From an uncultured Pseudomonadota bacterium (lineage in GTDB: Bacteria > Pseudomonadota > Gammaproteobacteria > Steroidobacterales > Steroidobacteraceae), in assembly GCA_946479515.1 (NCBI GenBank), contig CAMLGF010000106.1:1-8010 (forward strand): a stretch of 8,010 nucleotides of DNA, read 5' to 3'. Positions within the stretch are counted from its first letter, which is position 1. Every line of letters starts with the position of its first letter. Positions 1 through 8,010 of the stretch are shown piece by piece. A program made the position numbers and the translations under genes. The notes beneath the pieces were generated by a model, which made no database searches, was not told the origin of the DNA, and saw only the letters and a list, made by a program, of their open reading frames with translations.

Positions 1-73
1 CCAGTAGCTCAATTGGCAGAGCGGCGGTCTCCAAAACCGCAGGTTGGGGGTTCGATTCCCTCCTGGCCTGCCA
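1..73 (+). tRNA. tRNA-Trp (anticodon CCA), 5' end cut by window edge
   Basis: This tRNA decodes UGG. Only the first three acceptor bases are missing: the window opens with CCAG, which pairs with CTGG at 63-66, and the 3' strand CTGGCCT (63-69) predicts a missing 5' AGG. The D stem is GCTC/GAGC (7-10/19-22). The anticodon stem GCGGT/ACCGC (24-28/36-40) is perfect around loop CTCCAAA with anticodon CCA at 31-33. The T arm GGGGG/CCCTC closes the TTCGATT loop. Discriminator G70 is followed by an encoded CCA at 71-73. A tRNA-Trp directly before secE is a common proteobacterial arrangement, so tRNA and secE are probably cut from one transcript. No promoter is visible because the upstream DNA is outside the window. 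Confidence 0.98.
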
Positions 74-84
74 CCTGTTGAAAC

Positions 85-474
85 ATGAACGACGAAGTCA
101 AACAAACAACGGCGGAGCCGACGGGCGCCGACACCGCGCAGCTGATCGGCGCCATCGTGCTGGTGCTGGGCGGCATCGTGTCCTTCTACCTGCTCAAGAG
201 CCGTCCGGAAGCCTGGGCGAGCTGGGTGGCCATGTTCGGCGGCATCGCCATCGGTGTGCTGGTGTTCGCGGTGTCGGGCTACGGCCGGCGTTTCTGGCGC
301 TTCGCGCTCGAATCGCGCGTGGAACTGCGCAAGGTGTTCTGGCCGACACGGCAGGAAACCATGACCACCACCATGGTGGTGCTGGTGTTCGTCGTGATCG
401 CGAGCACCTTCTTCTGGTTGCTCGATCTGCTGTTGGCGTCGGCGACGCGTTTCTTCACTGGCCAGGGAACCTGA
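85..474 (+). CDS. secE: Protein translocase subunit SecE
   Basis: SecE is the small essential subunit of the SecYEG inner-membrane channel; it clamps SecY and stabilises it during protein export. The 129-residue product is close to the 127 of E. coli. Three hydrophobic segments are visible at about residues 19-37, 44-64 and 93-117, the three-helix form typical of gammaproteobacteria. The conserved amphipathic and hinge region lies between helices 2 and 3, with the family motif [13 protein letters not shown] at 80-92. The ATG at 85 is the only sensible start: the next in-frame ATG (codon 50) falls inside the second membrane segment. No Shine-Dalgarno-like sequence lies in the 11 nt between the tRNA CCA end and this ATG. 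The stop is 1 nt before nusG, so the two genes are surely cotranscribed. Confidence 0.97.
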   Translation: MNDEVKQTTAEPTGADTAQLIGAIVLVLGGIVSFYLLKSRPEAWASWVAMFGGIAIGVLVFAVSGYGRRFWRFALESRVELRKVFWPTRQETMTTTMVVLVFVVIASTFFWLLDLLLASATRFFTGQGT

Positions 475-475
475 C

Positions 476-1009
476 ATGGCATTGCGTTGGTACGTCGTTC
501 ACGCCTACTCGAACTTCGAGCATCGGGTCGCCGAGGGTCTCAAGGACCGCATCAAGCGCGACGGCCTCGAGCACAAGTTCGGCGAAATCCTCGTGCCCAC
601 GGAAGAAGTGGTCGAGATGCGTGACGGTCAGCGCCGCAAGAGCGAGCGCAAGTTCTACCCCGGCTACGTGCTCGTGCAGATGGACATGGACGAGCAGACC
701 TGGCACCTGGTGCGCGACGTGCCCAAGGTGCTCGGCTTCATCGGCGGCACTCCGGACAAGCCGGCGCCGATCACCGAGAAGGAAGCCAACCAGATCCTGC
801 GCCGCGTCGAAGAGGGCGTGGACAAGCCGCGCCCGAAGGTGCTGTTCGAGCCCGGCGAAGTGGTGCGCGTCACCAACGGCCCGTTCAACGATTTCAACGG
901 CGTGGTCGAGAACGTGAATTACGAGAAGAGCCGGCTGCAGGTGGCCGTGCAGATTCTCGGCCGCTCGACCCCGGTCGAGCTGGATTTCTCGCAGGTCGAG
1001 AAGGCCTGA
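476..1009 (+). CDS. nusG: Transcription termination/antitermination factor NusG
   Basis: NusG binds RNA polymerase during elongation, suppresses pausing, and links polymerase to Rho or to ribosomal protein S10. The product is 177 residues (181 in E. coli; the difference is mainly a shorter N-terminus). The NGN domain covers about residues 1-115, with [12 protein letters not shown] near the start and the signature [17 protein letters not shown] at about 53-69. A linker with [12 protein letters not shown] leads into the KOW domain (about 125-177), with [12 protein letters not shown] and the terminal [13 protein letters not shown]. The ribosome binding site AGGGA (464-468) lies within the end of secE, 7 nt before the ATG, so translation is probably coupled. 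One oddity: Leu161 (CTC, 956-958) stands where E. coli has Phe165, a KOW-surface residue used for S10 contact. Confidence 0.98.
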   Translation: MALRWYVVHAYSNFEHRVAEGLKDRIKRDGLEHKFGEILVPTEEVVEMRDGQRRKSERKFYPGYVLVQMDMDEQTWHLVRDVPKVLGFIGGTPDKPAPITEKEANQILRRVEEGVDKPRPKVLFEPGEVVRVTNGPFNDFNGVVENVNYEKSRLQVAVQILGRSTPVELDFSQVEKA

Positions 1010-1017
1010 GGTTTTTT
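986..1017 (+). terminator. Possible weak intrinsic terminator or attenuator at the end of nusG
   Basis: A 6-bp stem TTCTCG (986-991) and CGAGAA (997-1002) closes a CAGGT loop inside the last nusG codons, and a run of six T follows at 1012-1017. The 9-nt distance from stem to T-run is too long for a classic terminator. An alternative shorter stem CAGG/CCTG (992-995/1005-1008) would sit nearer to it. I read it as a possible attenuator that lets some polymerase continue into rplK, not as a firm operon end. Confidence 0.28.
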
Positions 1018-1020
1018 ACG

Positions 1021-1099
1021 CCAGGGCAGGATGTCCTGGTGCAACGGCAAGGACGCGCATGGGGAGTTCCGGGCTGACCGGGACGCATGCACCCAGGAG
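1021..1099 (+). promoter_or_regulatory. rplK leader: probable L1-responsive translational control element
   Basis: In E. coli, L1 represses translation of rplK-rplA by binding a leader that imitates its 23S rRNA site. Here CCTGGTGC (1035-1042) can pair with GCACCCAGG (1089-1097, one bulged C), covering the AGG of the rplK ribosome binding site AGGAG (1095-1099). Inside, GCATG (1057-1061) can pair with CATGC (1086-1090), trading off with the end of the outer helix. A hairpin with arms at 1067-1072 and 1078-1083 closes the top, leaving GGGAG (1062-1066) facing CG as an asymmetric internal loop. Segment GGACGC..GCATGGGGAG (1051-1066) resembles GGACGCC..GCAUGGAG of the L1 site in E. coli 23S rRNA. 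A competing hairpin CCAGG/CCTGG (1021-1025/1035-1039) would free the binding site. No convincing promoter is visible in this gap. L1 binding is inferred from position and shape. Confidence 0.5.
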
Positions 1100-1108
1100 T
1101 AGTTAGAC

Positions 1109-1537
1109 ATGGCTAAGAAGGTACAGGGCTACGTGAAGCTCCAGGTACCGGCCGGCGCCGCGAATCCCGCGCCGCCGATCGGCCCCGCGCTCGGTCAACA
1201 GGGCGTGAACATCATGGAGTTCTGCAAGCAGTTCAACGCTGCCACGCAGAAGGTGGAGAAGAACCTGCCGATCCCGGTGATCATCACCGTGTACTCGGAT
1301 CGCAGCTTCACTTTCATCATGAAGACGCCGCCGGCGTCGGTGCTGATCCGCAAGGCCATCGGCATCGAGAAGGGCAGCGGCACGCCGAACACCAGCAAGG
1401 TGGGCAAGATCACGCGCAAGCAGCTCGAGGAGATCGCCAAGACCAAGACGCCGGACCTCACGGCAGCCGATCTCGACGCCGCGGTCCGCACGATCGCCGG
1501 CAGCGCCCGTTCCATGGGCGTGGACGTGGTGGAGTAA
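1109..1537 (+). CDS. rplK: 50S ribosomal protein L11
   Basis: L11 binds the GTPase-associated centre of 23S rRNA at the base of the L7/L12 stalk, helps EF-G and release-factor function, and is needed for RelA activation during the stringent response. The 142 residues equal the E. coli length exactly. The N-terminal domain shows [20 protein letters not shown] (residues 9-28) followed by [15 protein letters not shown], with the proline-rich loop typical of the family. Lys4 and Lys40 (K3 and K39 after Met removal) sit at positions methylated by PrmA in E. coli. The C-terminal rRNA-binding domain starts near residue 72, with GSGTPN and ARSMGVDV near the end. AGGAG at 1095-1099, 9 nt before the ATG, is the ribosome binding site and can be masked by the leader helix described above. 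Confidence 0.99.
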   Translation: MAKKVQGYVKLQVPAGAANPAPPIGPALGQQGVNIMEFCKQFNAATQKVEKNLPIPVIITVYSDRSFTFIMKTPPASVLIRKAIGIEKGSGTPNTSKVGKITRKQLEEIAKTKTPDLTAADLDAAVRTIAGSARSMGVDVVE

Positions 1538-1541
1538 GCAC

Positions 1542-2240
1542 ATGGCCATCAGCAAGCGTGAAAAGTCCTGGAAGTCCAAGCTGGCTCCCGGCAAGCAGTA
1601 TTCGATCGACGAAGCCCTCAAGCTCGTGAAGGAATTCGCCACGGCGAAGTTCAACGAGACGGTGGACTGCGCCGTGAACCTGGGCATCGACGCCTCCAAG
1701 TCCGACCAGCAGGTGCGCGGCTCGACCGTGATGCCGCATGGCACCGGCAAGACGCTGCGCGTCGCGGTGTTCACCGCCGGCAAGAATGCCGAACTGGCCA
1801 AGGCGGCCGGCGCCGACATCGTCGGCATGGACGATCTGGCCGCGCAGGTGAAGGCCGGCAACATCAATTTCGACCGCGTGATCGCCAGCCCGGACGCCAT
1901 GCGCGTGGTCGGTCAGCTCGGCCAGATTCTGGGTCCCCGCGGACTGATGCCGAACCCCAAGATCGGCACTGTGACCCCGGACGTGGCCACGGCGGTGAAG
2001 AACGCCAAGGCGGGCCAGGTCACCTACCGCGTGGACAAGGCCGGCATCGTCCATTGCATCATCGGCAAGTCCAAGTTCGAGGACACGCAGCTCAAGGAGA
2101 ACCTCCTCGCGCTGATCAACGACCTCAACAAGGCCAAGCCGGCCACCTCCAAGGGCGTCTACCTGAAGAAGATCACGCTGTCCTCGACCATGGGTCCGGG
2201 CGTGGTCGTCGACCACACGACGCTGGGATTGAGCGCGTAA
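1542..2240 (+). CDS. rplA: 50S ribosomal protein L1
   Basis: L1 binds 23S rRNA helices 76-78, forms the mobile L1 stalk that handles exiting tRNA, and acts as the translational repressor of its own operon in E. coli. The 232 residues match the usual length (234 in E. coli). Recognisable parts are [13 protein letters not shown] (58-70) in the first half of domain I, the signature [15 protein letters not shown] (131-145) in domain II, and the C-terminal STMGPGV region (215-221) that packs against the RNA-binding face. The binding site GGTGGAG (1528-1534) lies within the last codons of rplK, 7 nt before this ATG, and only 4 nt separate the genes. L11 and L1 are therefore likely made in equal amounts by coupled translation, so one leader can control both. 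Confidence 0.99.
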   Translation: MAISKREKSWKSKLAPGKQYSIDEALKLVKEFATAKFNETVDCAVNLGIDASKSDQQVRGSTVMPHGTGKTLRVAVFTAGKNAELAKAAGADIVGMDDLAAQVKAGNINFDRVIASPDAMRVVGQLGQILGPRGLMPNPKIGTVTPDVATAVKNAKAGQVTYRVDKAGIVHCIIGKSKFEDTQLKENLLALINDLNKAKPATSKGVYLKKITLSSTMGPGVVVDHTTLGLSA

Positions 2241-2246
2241 TGAACG

Positions 2247-2278
2247 CGCGGGCCCGAAGAGGGCCCGCGATGAATTTT
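2247..2278 (+). terminator. GC-rich hairpin after rplA, probable partial terminator
   Basis: CGCGGGCCC (2247-2255) and GGGCCCGCG (2261-2269) form a perfect 9-bp stem around the 5-nt loop GAAGA, 6 nt after the rplA stop. A short T-run, TTTT, follows at 2275-2278, five nt after the stem. The stem is very strong but the T-run is short and displaced. It may end part of the rplK-rplA transcripts or protect their 3' end, while read-through supplies the L10 leader. Confidence 0.45.
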
Positions 2279-2292
2279 GGTTTGATGCGGAT

Positions 2293-2388
2293 CCGCGGCA
2301 CGCAAGTGTCGCGGGTTCCATCCGAGACCGCAGGCGAAGCAGGGCGCGAGCCCGGCGCTTCTTAATCGCAGACGGCCTGCGCAGATGG
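2293..2388 (+). promoter_or_regulatory. L10 leader: kink-turn RNA that binds the L10(L12)n complex
   Basis: This cis-acting RNA lets excess L10-L12 complex repress translation of rplJ-rplL. A hairpin with arms CCGCGGCAC (2293-2301) and GTGTCGCGG (2306-2314) and a GCAA loop comes first. Then CCATC (2318-2322) pairs with GATGG (2384-2388) and GCAGGC (2330-2335) with GCCTGC (2375-2380), separated by CGAGACC on one side and GCA on the other, which is the kink-turn. Inside, GAAGC/GCTTC (2336-2340/2357-2361) carries hairpin GGGC-GCGA-GCCC (2342-2353) and is followed by the conserved TTAATC (2362-2367). The E. coli leader, as I remember it, has CCGUC, GAAGACC, GCAGG, CUUAAUC, CCUGC, GUA and GACGG in the same order, so the outer helix covaries (G-C to A-T). 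Position, order and covariation make this call firm; binding itself is by homology. Confidence 0.88.
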
Positions 2389-2394
2389 TGTACC

Positions 2395-2530
2395 GCTCAG
2401 ACAGTGTTTCGACAGTTTTTTGAAACTGCCGCTGACGCTGGATGAAGGTCGCTGTCGATTGGTACCGGGCATCGCCGCCGTGCGAACGGCGAAGGTGTTC
2501 CGGGTTGTGAAGTGACTTTTGTCCAGGAGG
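2395..2530 (+). promoter_or_regulatory. Distal rplJ leader with alternative stems and ribosome binding site
   Basis: This stretch links the L10-binding RNA to rplJ. Stems visible by eye are CAGTTT/AAACTG (2413-2418/2423-2428) around TTTG; the competing long-range TCGACAG/CTGTCGA (2409-2415/2452-2458); and CGCCGT/ACGGCG (2476-2481/2486-2491) closing a GCGA tetraloop. The strong ribosome binding site AGGAGG is at 2525-2530. CTGGAT (2438-2443) could pair with GTCCAG (2521-2526, one G-T pair) and mask it. This shows how L10 binding about 140 nt upstream might change access to the start site, but the fold is unproven. No open reading frame and no convincing promoter are seen. Confidence 0.4.
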
Positions 2531-2536
2531 CGTGGA

Positions 2537-3061
2537 ATGCCACTCAACCTCGAAGACAAGAAAGTGCTGGTGACCGAAGTGGCCGACGTGGCGAAGACCG
2601 CCCTGTCGGTGGTTGCTGCCGAATACCGTGGTCTCACGGTGTCGCAGATGACCGATCTTCGTTCGAAGGCGCGCGCCCAGGGCGTGTACATGCGTGTGGT
2701 CAAGAACACGCTGGCACGCAAGGCGCTCGCCGGCACGGCTTTCGAACCGGTTGGCCCGAAACTCAAGGGTCCGCTGGTGCTGGCTTTCTCGAAGGACGAC
2801 CCGGGCGCCGCGGCGCGCGTGGTCAAGGACTTCGCGAAGGCCAACGAAAAGCTGGTCGCGACGCTCGTGTCCCTGGGAGGAGACGTCCTCTCCGCCAAGG
2901 ACATCGAGAAGGTCGCGAGTCTGCCGACGCGCGCTCAGGCGCTGTCGCAGCTTCTCGGCGTGCTCAAGGCGCCGATCCAGAAGCTGGTCGGCACGATTGC
3001 CGCCCCGAACCAGAAGCTGGTGCGCACCATCGCGGCCGTCCGCGATGCCAAGCCCGCCTAG
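2537..3061 (+). CDS. rplJ: 50S ribosomal protein L10 (stalk base)
   Basis: L10 anchors the L7/L12 dimers to 23S rRNA to form the stalk that recruits translation factors, and its complex with L12 represses its own mRNA. The product is 174 residues (165 in E. coli). The start at ATG 2537 (MPLNLEDKKV) is chosen over an in-frame TTG at 2519 because AGGAGG (2525-2530) lies 6 nt before the ATG and family members begin with MxLN. The rRNA-binding globular domain holds the conserved QGVYMRVVKNTLARKA (48-63) and DPGAAARVVKDFAKAN (88-103). The C-terminal helix (about 136-168) consists of three tandem 11-residue units, two nearly identical with QKLV.TIAA. In other bacteria such units each dock one L12 dimer, so three dimers are predicted here. 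Confidence 0.98.
   Translation: MPLNLEDKKVLVTEVADVAKTALSVVAAEYRGLTVSQMTDLRSKARAQGVYMRVVKNTLARKALAGTAFEPVGPKLKGPLVLAFSKDDPGAAARVVKDFAKANEKLVATLVSLGGDVLSAKDIEKVASLPTRAQALSQLLGVLKAPIQKLVGTIAAPNQKLVRTIAAVRDAKPA
2942..3040 (+). repeat. Three 33-nt (11-codon) units in the rplJ tail
   Basis: Codons 136-146, 147-157 and 158-168 of rplJ form an in-frame tandem repeat with a 33-nt period. The last two units share the exact 12-mer CCAGAAGCTGGT at 2977-2988 and 3010-3021. Their protein forms are QKLVGTIAAP (148-157) and QKLVRTIAAV (159-168). The first unit keeps only the hydrophobic pattern and the terminal Ala-Pro (145-146). This looks like an old duplication within the L12-binding helix; silent differences between units show it is not recent. 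Confidence 0.75.
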
Positions 3062-3105
3062 CACTCATTGTCAGTAGTTAGCTGAAAATTTTTGGAGTAA
3101 TCACA

Positions 3106-3498
3106 ATGGCTGTTTCAAAAGACGAAATCCTCGAAGCGATCTCGAACATGACCGTCATGCAGGTCGTCGAGCTCATTTCGGACATGGAAAAGAAGTTCGG
3201 CGTCACCGCCGCGGCCCCGGTCGCGATGGTCGCGGGTGGCGGTGCGGCCGCCGGCGGCGCCGCTGCCGCCCCGGCCGAAGAGAAGACCGAGTTCACGGTC
3301 ATCCTCAAGGAATACCCGGCCGACAAGAAGGTCGGCGTCATCAAGGTCGTTCGCGAGCTCACGGGCCTGGGCCTGAAGGAAGCGAAGGACCTGGTCGAAG
3401 GCGTCCCGGGCACCCTGAAGGAAGGCGTGAACAAGGCCGACTCCGACAGCATGAAGAAGAAGCTCGAAGAGGCCGGTGCGAAGGTCGAGATCAAGTAA
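3106..3498 (+). CDS. rplL: 50S ribosomal protein L7/L12
   Basis: L7/L12 forms the flexible, multi-copy stalk dimers that capture EF-Tu, EF-G and other GTPases and stimulate GTP hydrolysis. The product is 130 residues (121 in E. coli). The N-terminal dimerisation and L10-binding domain is residues 1-32, with [17 protein letters not shown]. An Ala/Gly/Pro-rich hinge (about 33-58) is longer than that of E. coli and accounts for most of the extra length. The C-terminal factor-binding domain (about 60-130) carries [13 protein letters not shown] (86-98) and ends [14 protein letters not shown] (3094-3097) is the ribosome binding site, 8 nt before the ATG. The gene follows rplJ by 44 nt in an AT-richer spacer. 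L12 is needed in several copies per L10, so this start is presumably more efficient than that of rplJ. Confidence 0.99.
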   Translation: MAVSKDEILEAISNMTVMQVVELISDMEKKFGVTAAAPVAMVAGGGAAAGGAAAAPAEEKTEFTVILKEYPADKKVGVIKVVRELTGLGLKEAKDLVEGVPGTLKEGVNKADSDSMKKKLEEAGAKVEIK

Positions 3499-3510
3499 TT
3501 GATCCGCCTC

Positions 3511-3524
3511 GCCCGCTGACGGGC
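3511..3524 (+). other. Small hairpin just after rplL
   Basis: GCCCG (3511-3515) and CGGGC (3520-3524) form a 5-bp stem with the four-base loop CTGA, 12 nt after the rplL stop. An A-rich stretch (3530-3534) follows, but no T-run. It may mark or protect the 3' end of rplJ-rplL mRNA, together with the larger hairpin downstream. Confidence 0.4.
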
Positions 3525-3533
3525 AATGGAAAA

Positions 3534-3568
3534 ACGAGGGGTCGCCCCCATATCGGGCGACCCCCCGT
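3534..3568 (+). other. Strong hairpin in the rplL-rpoB gap (attenuator or processing site)
   Basis: GGGGTCGCCC (3538-3547) and GGGCGACCCC (3555-3564) form a perfect 10-bp stem with loop CCATATC. Beyond one A-C mismatch (3537/3565), ACG (3534-3536) pairs with CGT (3566-3568). No T-run follows, so it is not a standard intrinsic terminator. In E. coli the same gap holds a partial attenuator and an RNase III cut site that lower rpoBC expression relative to rplJL; this hairpin probably plays that role. The gap's remaining sequence (3569-3628) shows no promoter I can support. Confidence 0.6.
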
Positions 3569-3641
3569 GATCTGACGATGAAGATTCTCGTAAGCAGTTG
3601 ATTTAGCGGCCGCGCGGCAGAGCGGCACAGGAGCACGACCG

Positions 3642-7715
<4,074 letters not shown>

Positions 7716-7734
7716 TTACCAGGCCAGCTCATGG

Positions 7735-7756
7735 ACGGGGTCGTCTTCGACCCCGT
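7735..7756 (+). other. Hairpin in the rpoB-rpoC gap
   Basis: ACGGGGTCG (7735-7743) and CGACCCCGT (7748-7756) form a perfect 9-bp stem with the UUCG-like-sized loop TCTT, starting 20 nt after the rpoB stop. No T-run follows, so termination is unlikely. Its core GGGGTCG/CGACCCC and outer ACG/CGT also occur in the larger hairpin before rpoB. Likely roles are mRNA stabilisation, processing, or keeping rpoB and rpoC translation separate; none is proven. Confidence 0.6.
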
Positions 7757-7759
7757 TAA

Positions 7760-8010
<251 letters not shown>

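Noticed and set aside
59..64. CCTCCT (anti-Shine-Dalgarno-like) in the tRNA 3' half
   Set aside because: It is fully explained by the T stem and acceptor stem of tRNA-Trp.
78..917. A 279-codon plus-strand frame across secE and nusG
   Set aside because: It overlaps two certain genes in another frame, and its product is Arg/Ser-rich low-complexity sequence typical of out-of-frame GC-rich DNA.
2282..2309. TTGATG at 2282 as the -35 of a promoter before the L10 leader
   Set aside because: The hexamer 17 nt downstream is a poor match to a -10 box. A promoter may exist in this region but I cannot support one.
1458..2321. A 287-codon minus-strand frame opposite rplA
   Set aside because: It is a shadow of rplA; no binding site, no recognisable product.
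2519..2536. TTG at 2519 as an earlier in-frame start for rplJ
   Set aside because: It would place the AGGAGG ribosome binding site inside the coding region; ATG 2537 is correctly spaced and matches the family N-terminus.
2159..3064. A 301-codon minus-strand frame opposite the L10 leader and rplJ
   Set aside because: It covers a structured RNA leader and a certain gene on the other strand, with no domain and no start signal.
3068..3089. TTGTCA with a later GAAAAT as a promoter before rplL
   Set aside because: The spacer is only 10 nt, and no -10-like box occurs at 16-18 nt.
3606..3613. GCGGCCGC palindrome before rpoB
   Set aside because: A short GC palindrome is expected by chance in DNA of this composition; no dyad extension or motif around it.

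Overview
The window is a slice of the conserved transcription and translation super-operon of a high-GC gammaproteobacterium. All genes lie on the + strand, in the order tRNA-Trp (5' end cut off), secE, nusG, rplK (L11), rplA (L1), rplJ (L10), rplL (L7/L12), rpoB (beta) and rpoC (beta', 3' end cut off). The proteins align over their whole length with E. coli and Xanthomonas-type homologues. RpoB is 1357 residues and keeps the lineage-specific insertion just before the [13 protein letters not shown] motif that is seen in E. coli. Codon third positions are overwhelmingly G or C. This fits a GC-rich gammaproteobacterium outside the enterics, for example a Xanthomonadales, Nevskiales or Steroidobacter-like lineage, but I cannot name the genus.

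Region by region: 1-73 is tRNA-Trp(CCA). secE starts only 11 nt after the tRNA's CCA end, and nusG starts 1 nt after the secE stop. A 99-nt gap (1010-1108) then forms the rplK leader, where a helix can cover the rplK ribosome binding site. rplK and rplA are 4 nt apart and look translationally coupled. The largest non-coding stretch, 2241-2536, holds a GC-rich hairpin after rplA and then a clear L10 leader (a kink-turn RNA closely matching the E. coli rplJ leader), followed by about 150 nt of further foldable leader up to rplJ. rplL follows rplJ by 44 nt. The 143-nt rplL-rpoB gap carries two hairpins, and the 65-nt rpoB-rpoC gap carries one. rpoC is present only for its first 76 codons.

The genes work together as the core of gene expression: translocon subunit SecE, elongation factor NusG, the stalk and L1 region of the 50S ribosome, and the two large RNA polymerase subunits. 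Two feedback circuits can be read in the RNA: an L10(L12)n-binding leader before rplJ (strong evidence) and a probable L1-binding leader before rplK (moderate evidence). Hairpins on both sides of rpoB probably set the ratio of ribosomal protein to polymerase mRNA.

I found no mobile element, CRISPR, foreign gene or unknown system; this is an ordinary chromosomal core region. The points worth a second look are fine-scale: three tandem 11-residue units in the L12-binding tail of L10, a Leu in NusG at the site equivalent to E. coli Phe165, related hairpins flanking rpoB, mutually exclusive folds over the rplK start site, and a secE start without a Shine-Dalgarno sequence right behind a tRNA.
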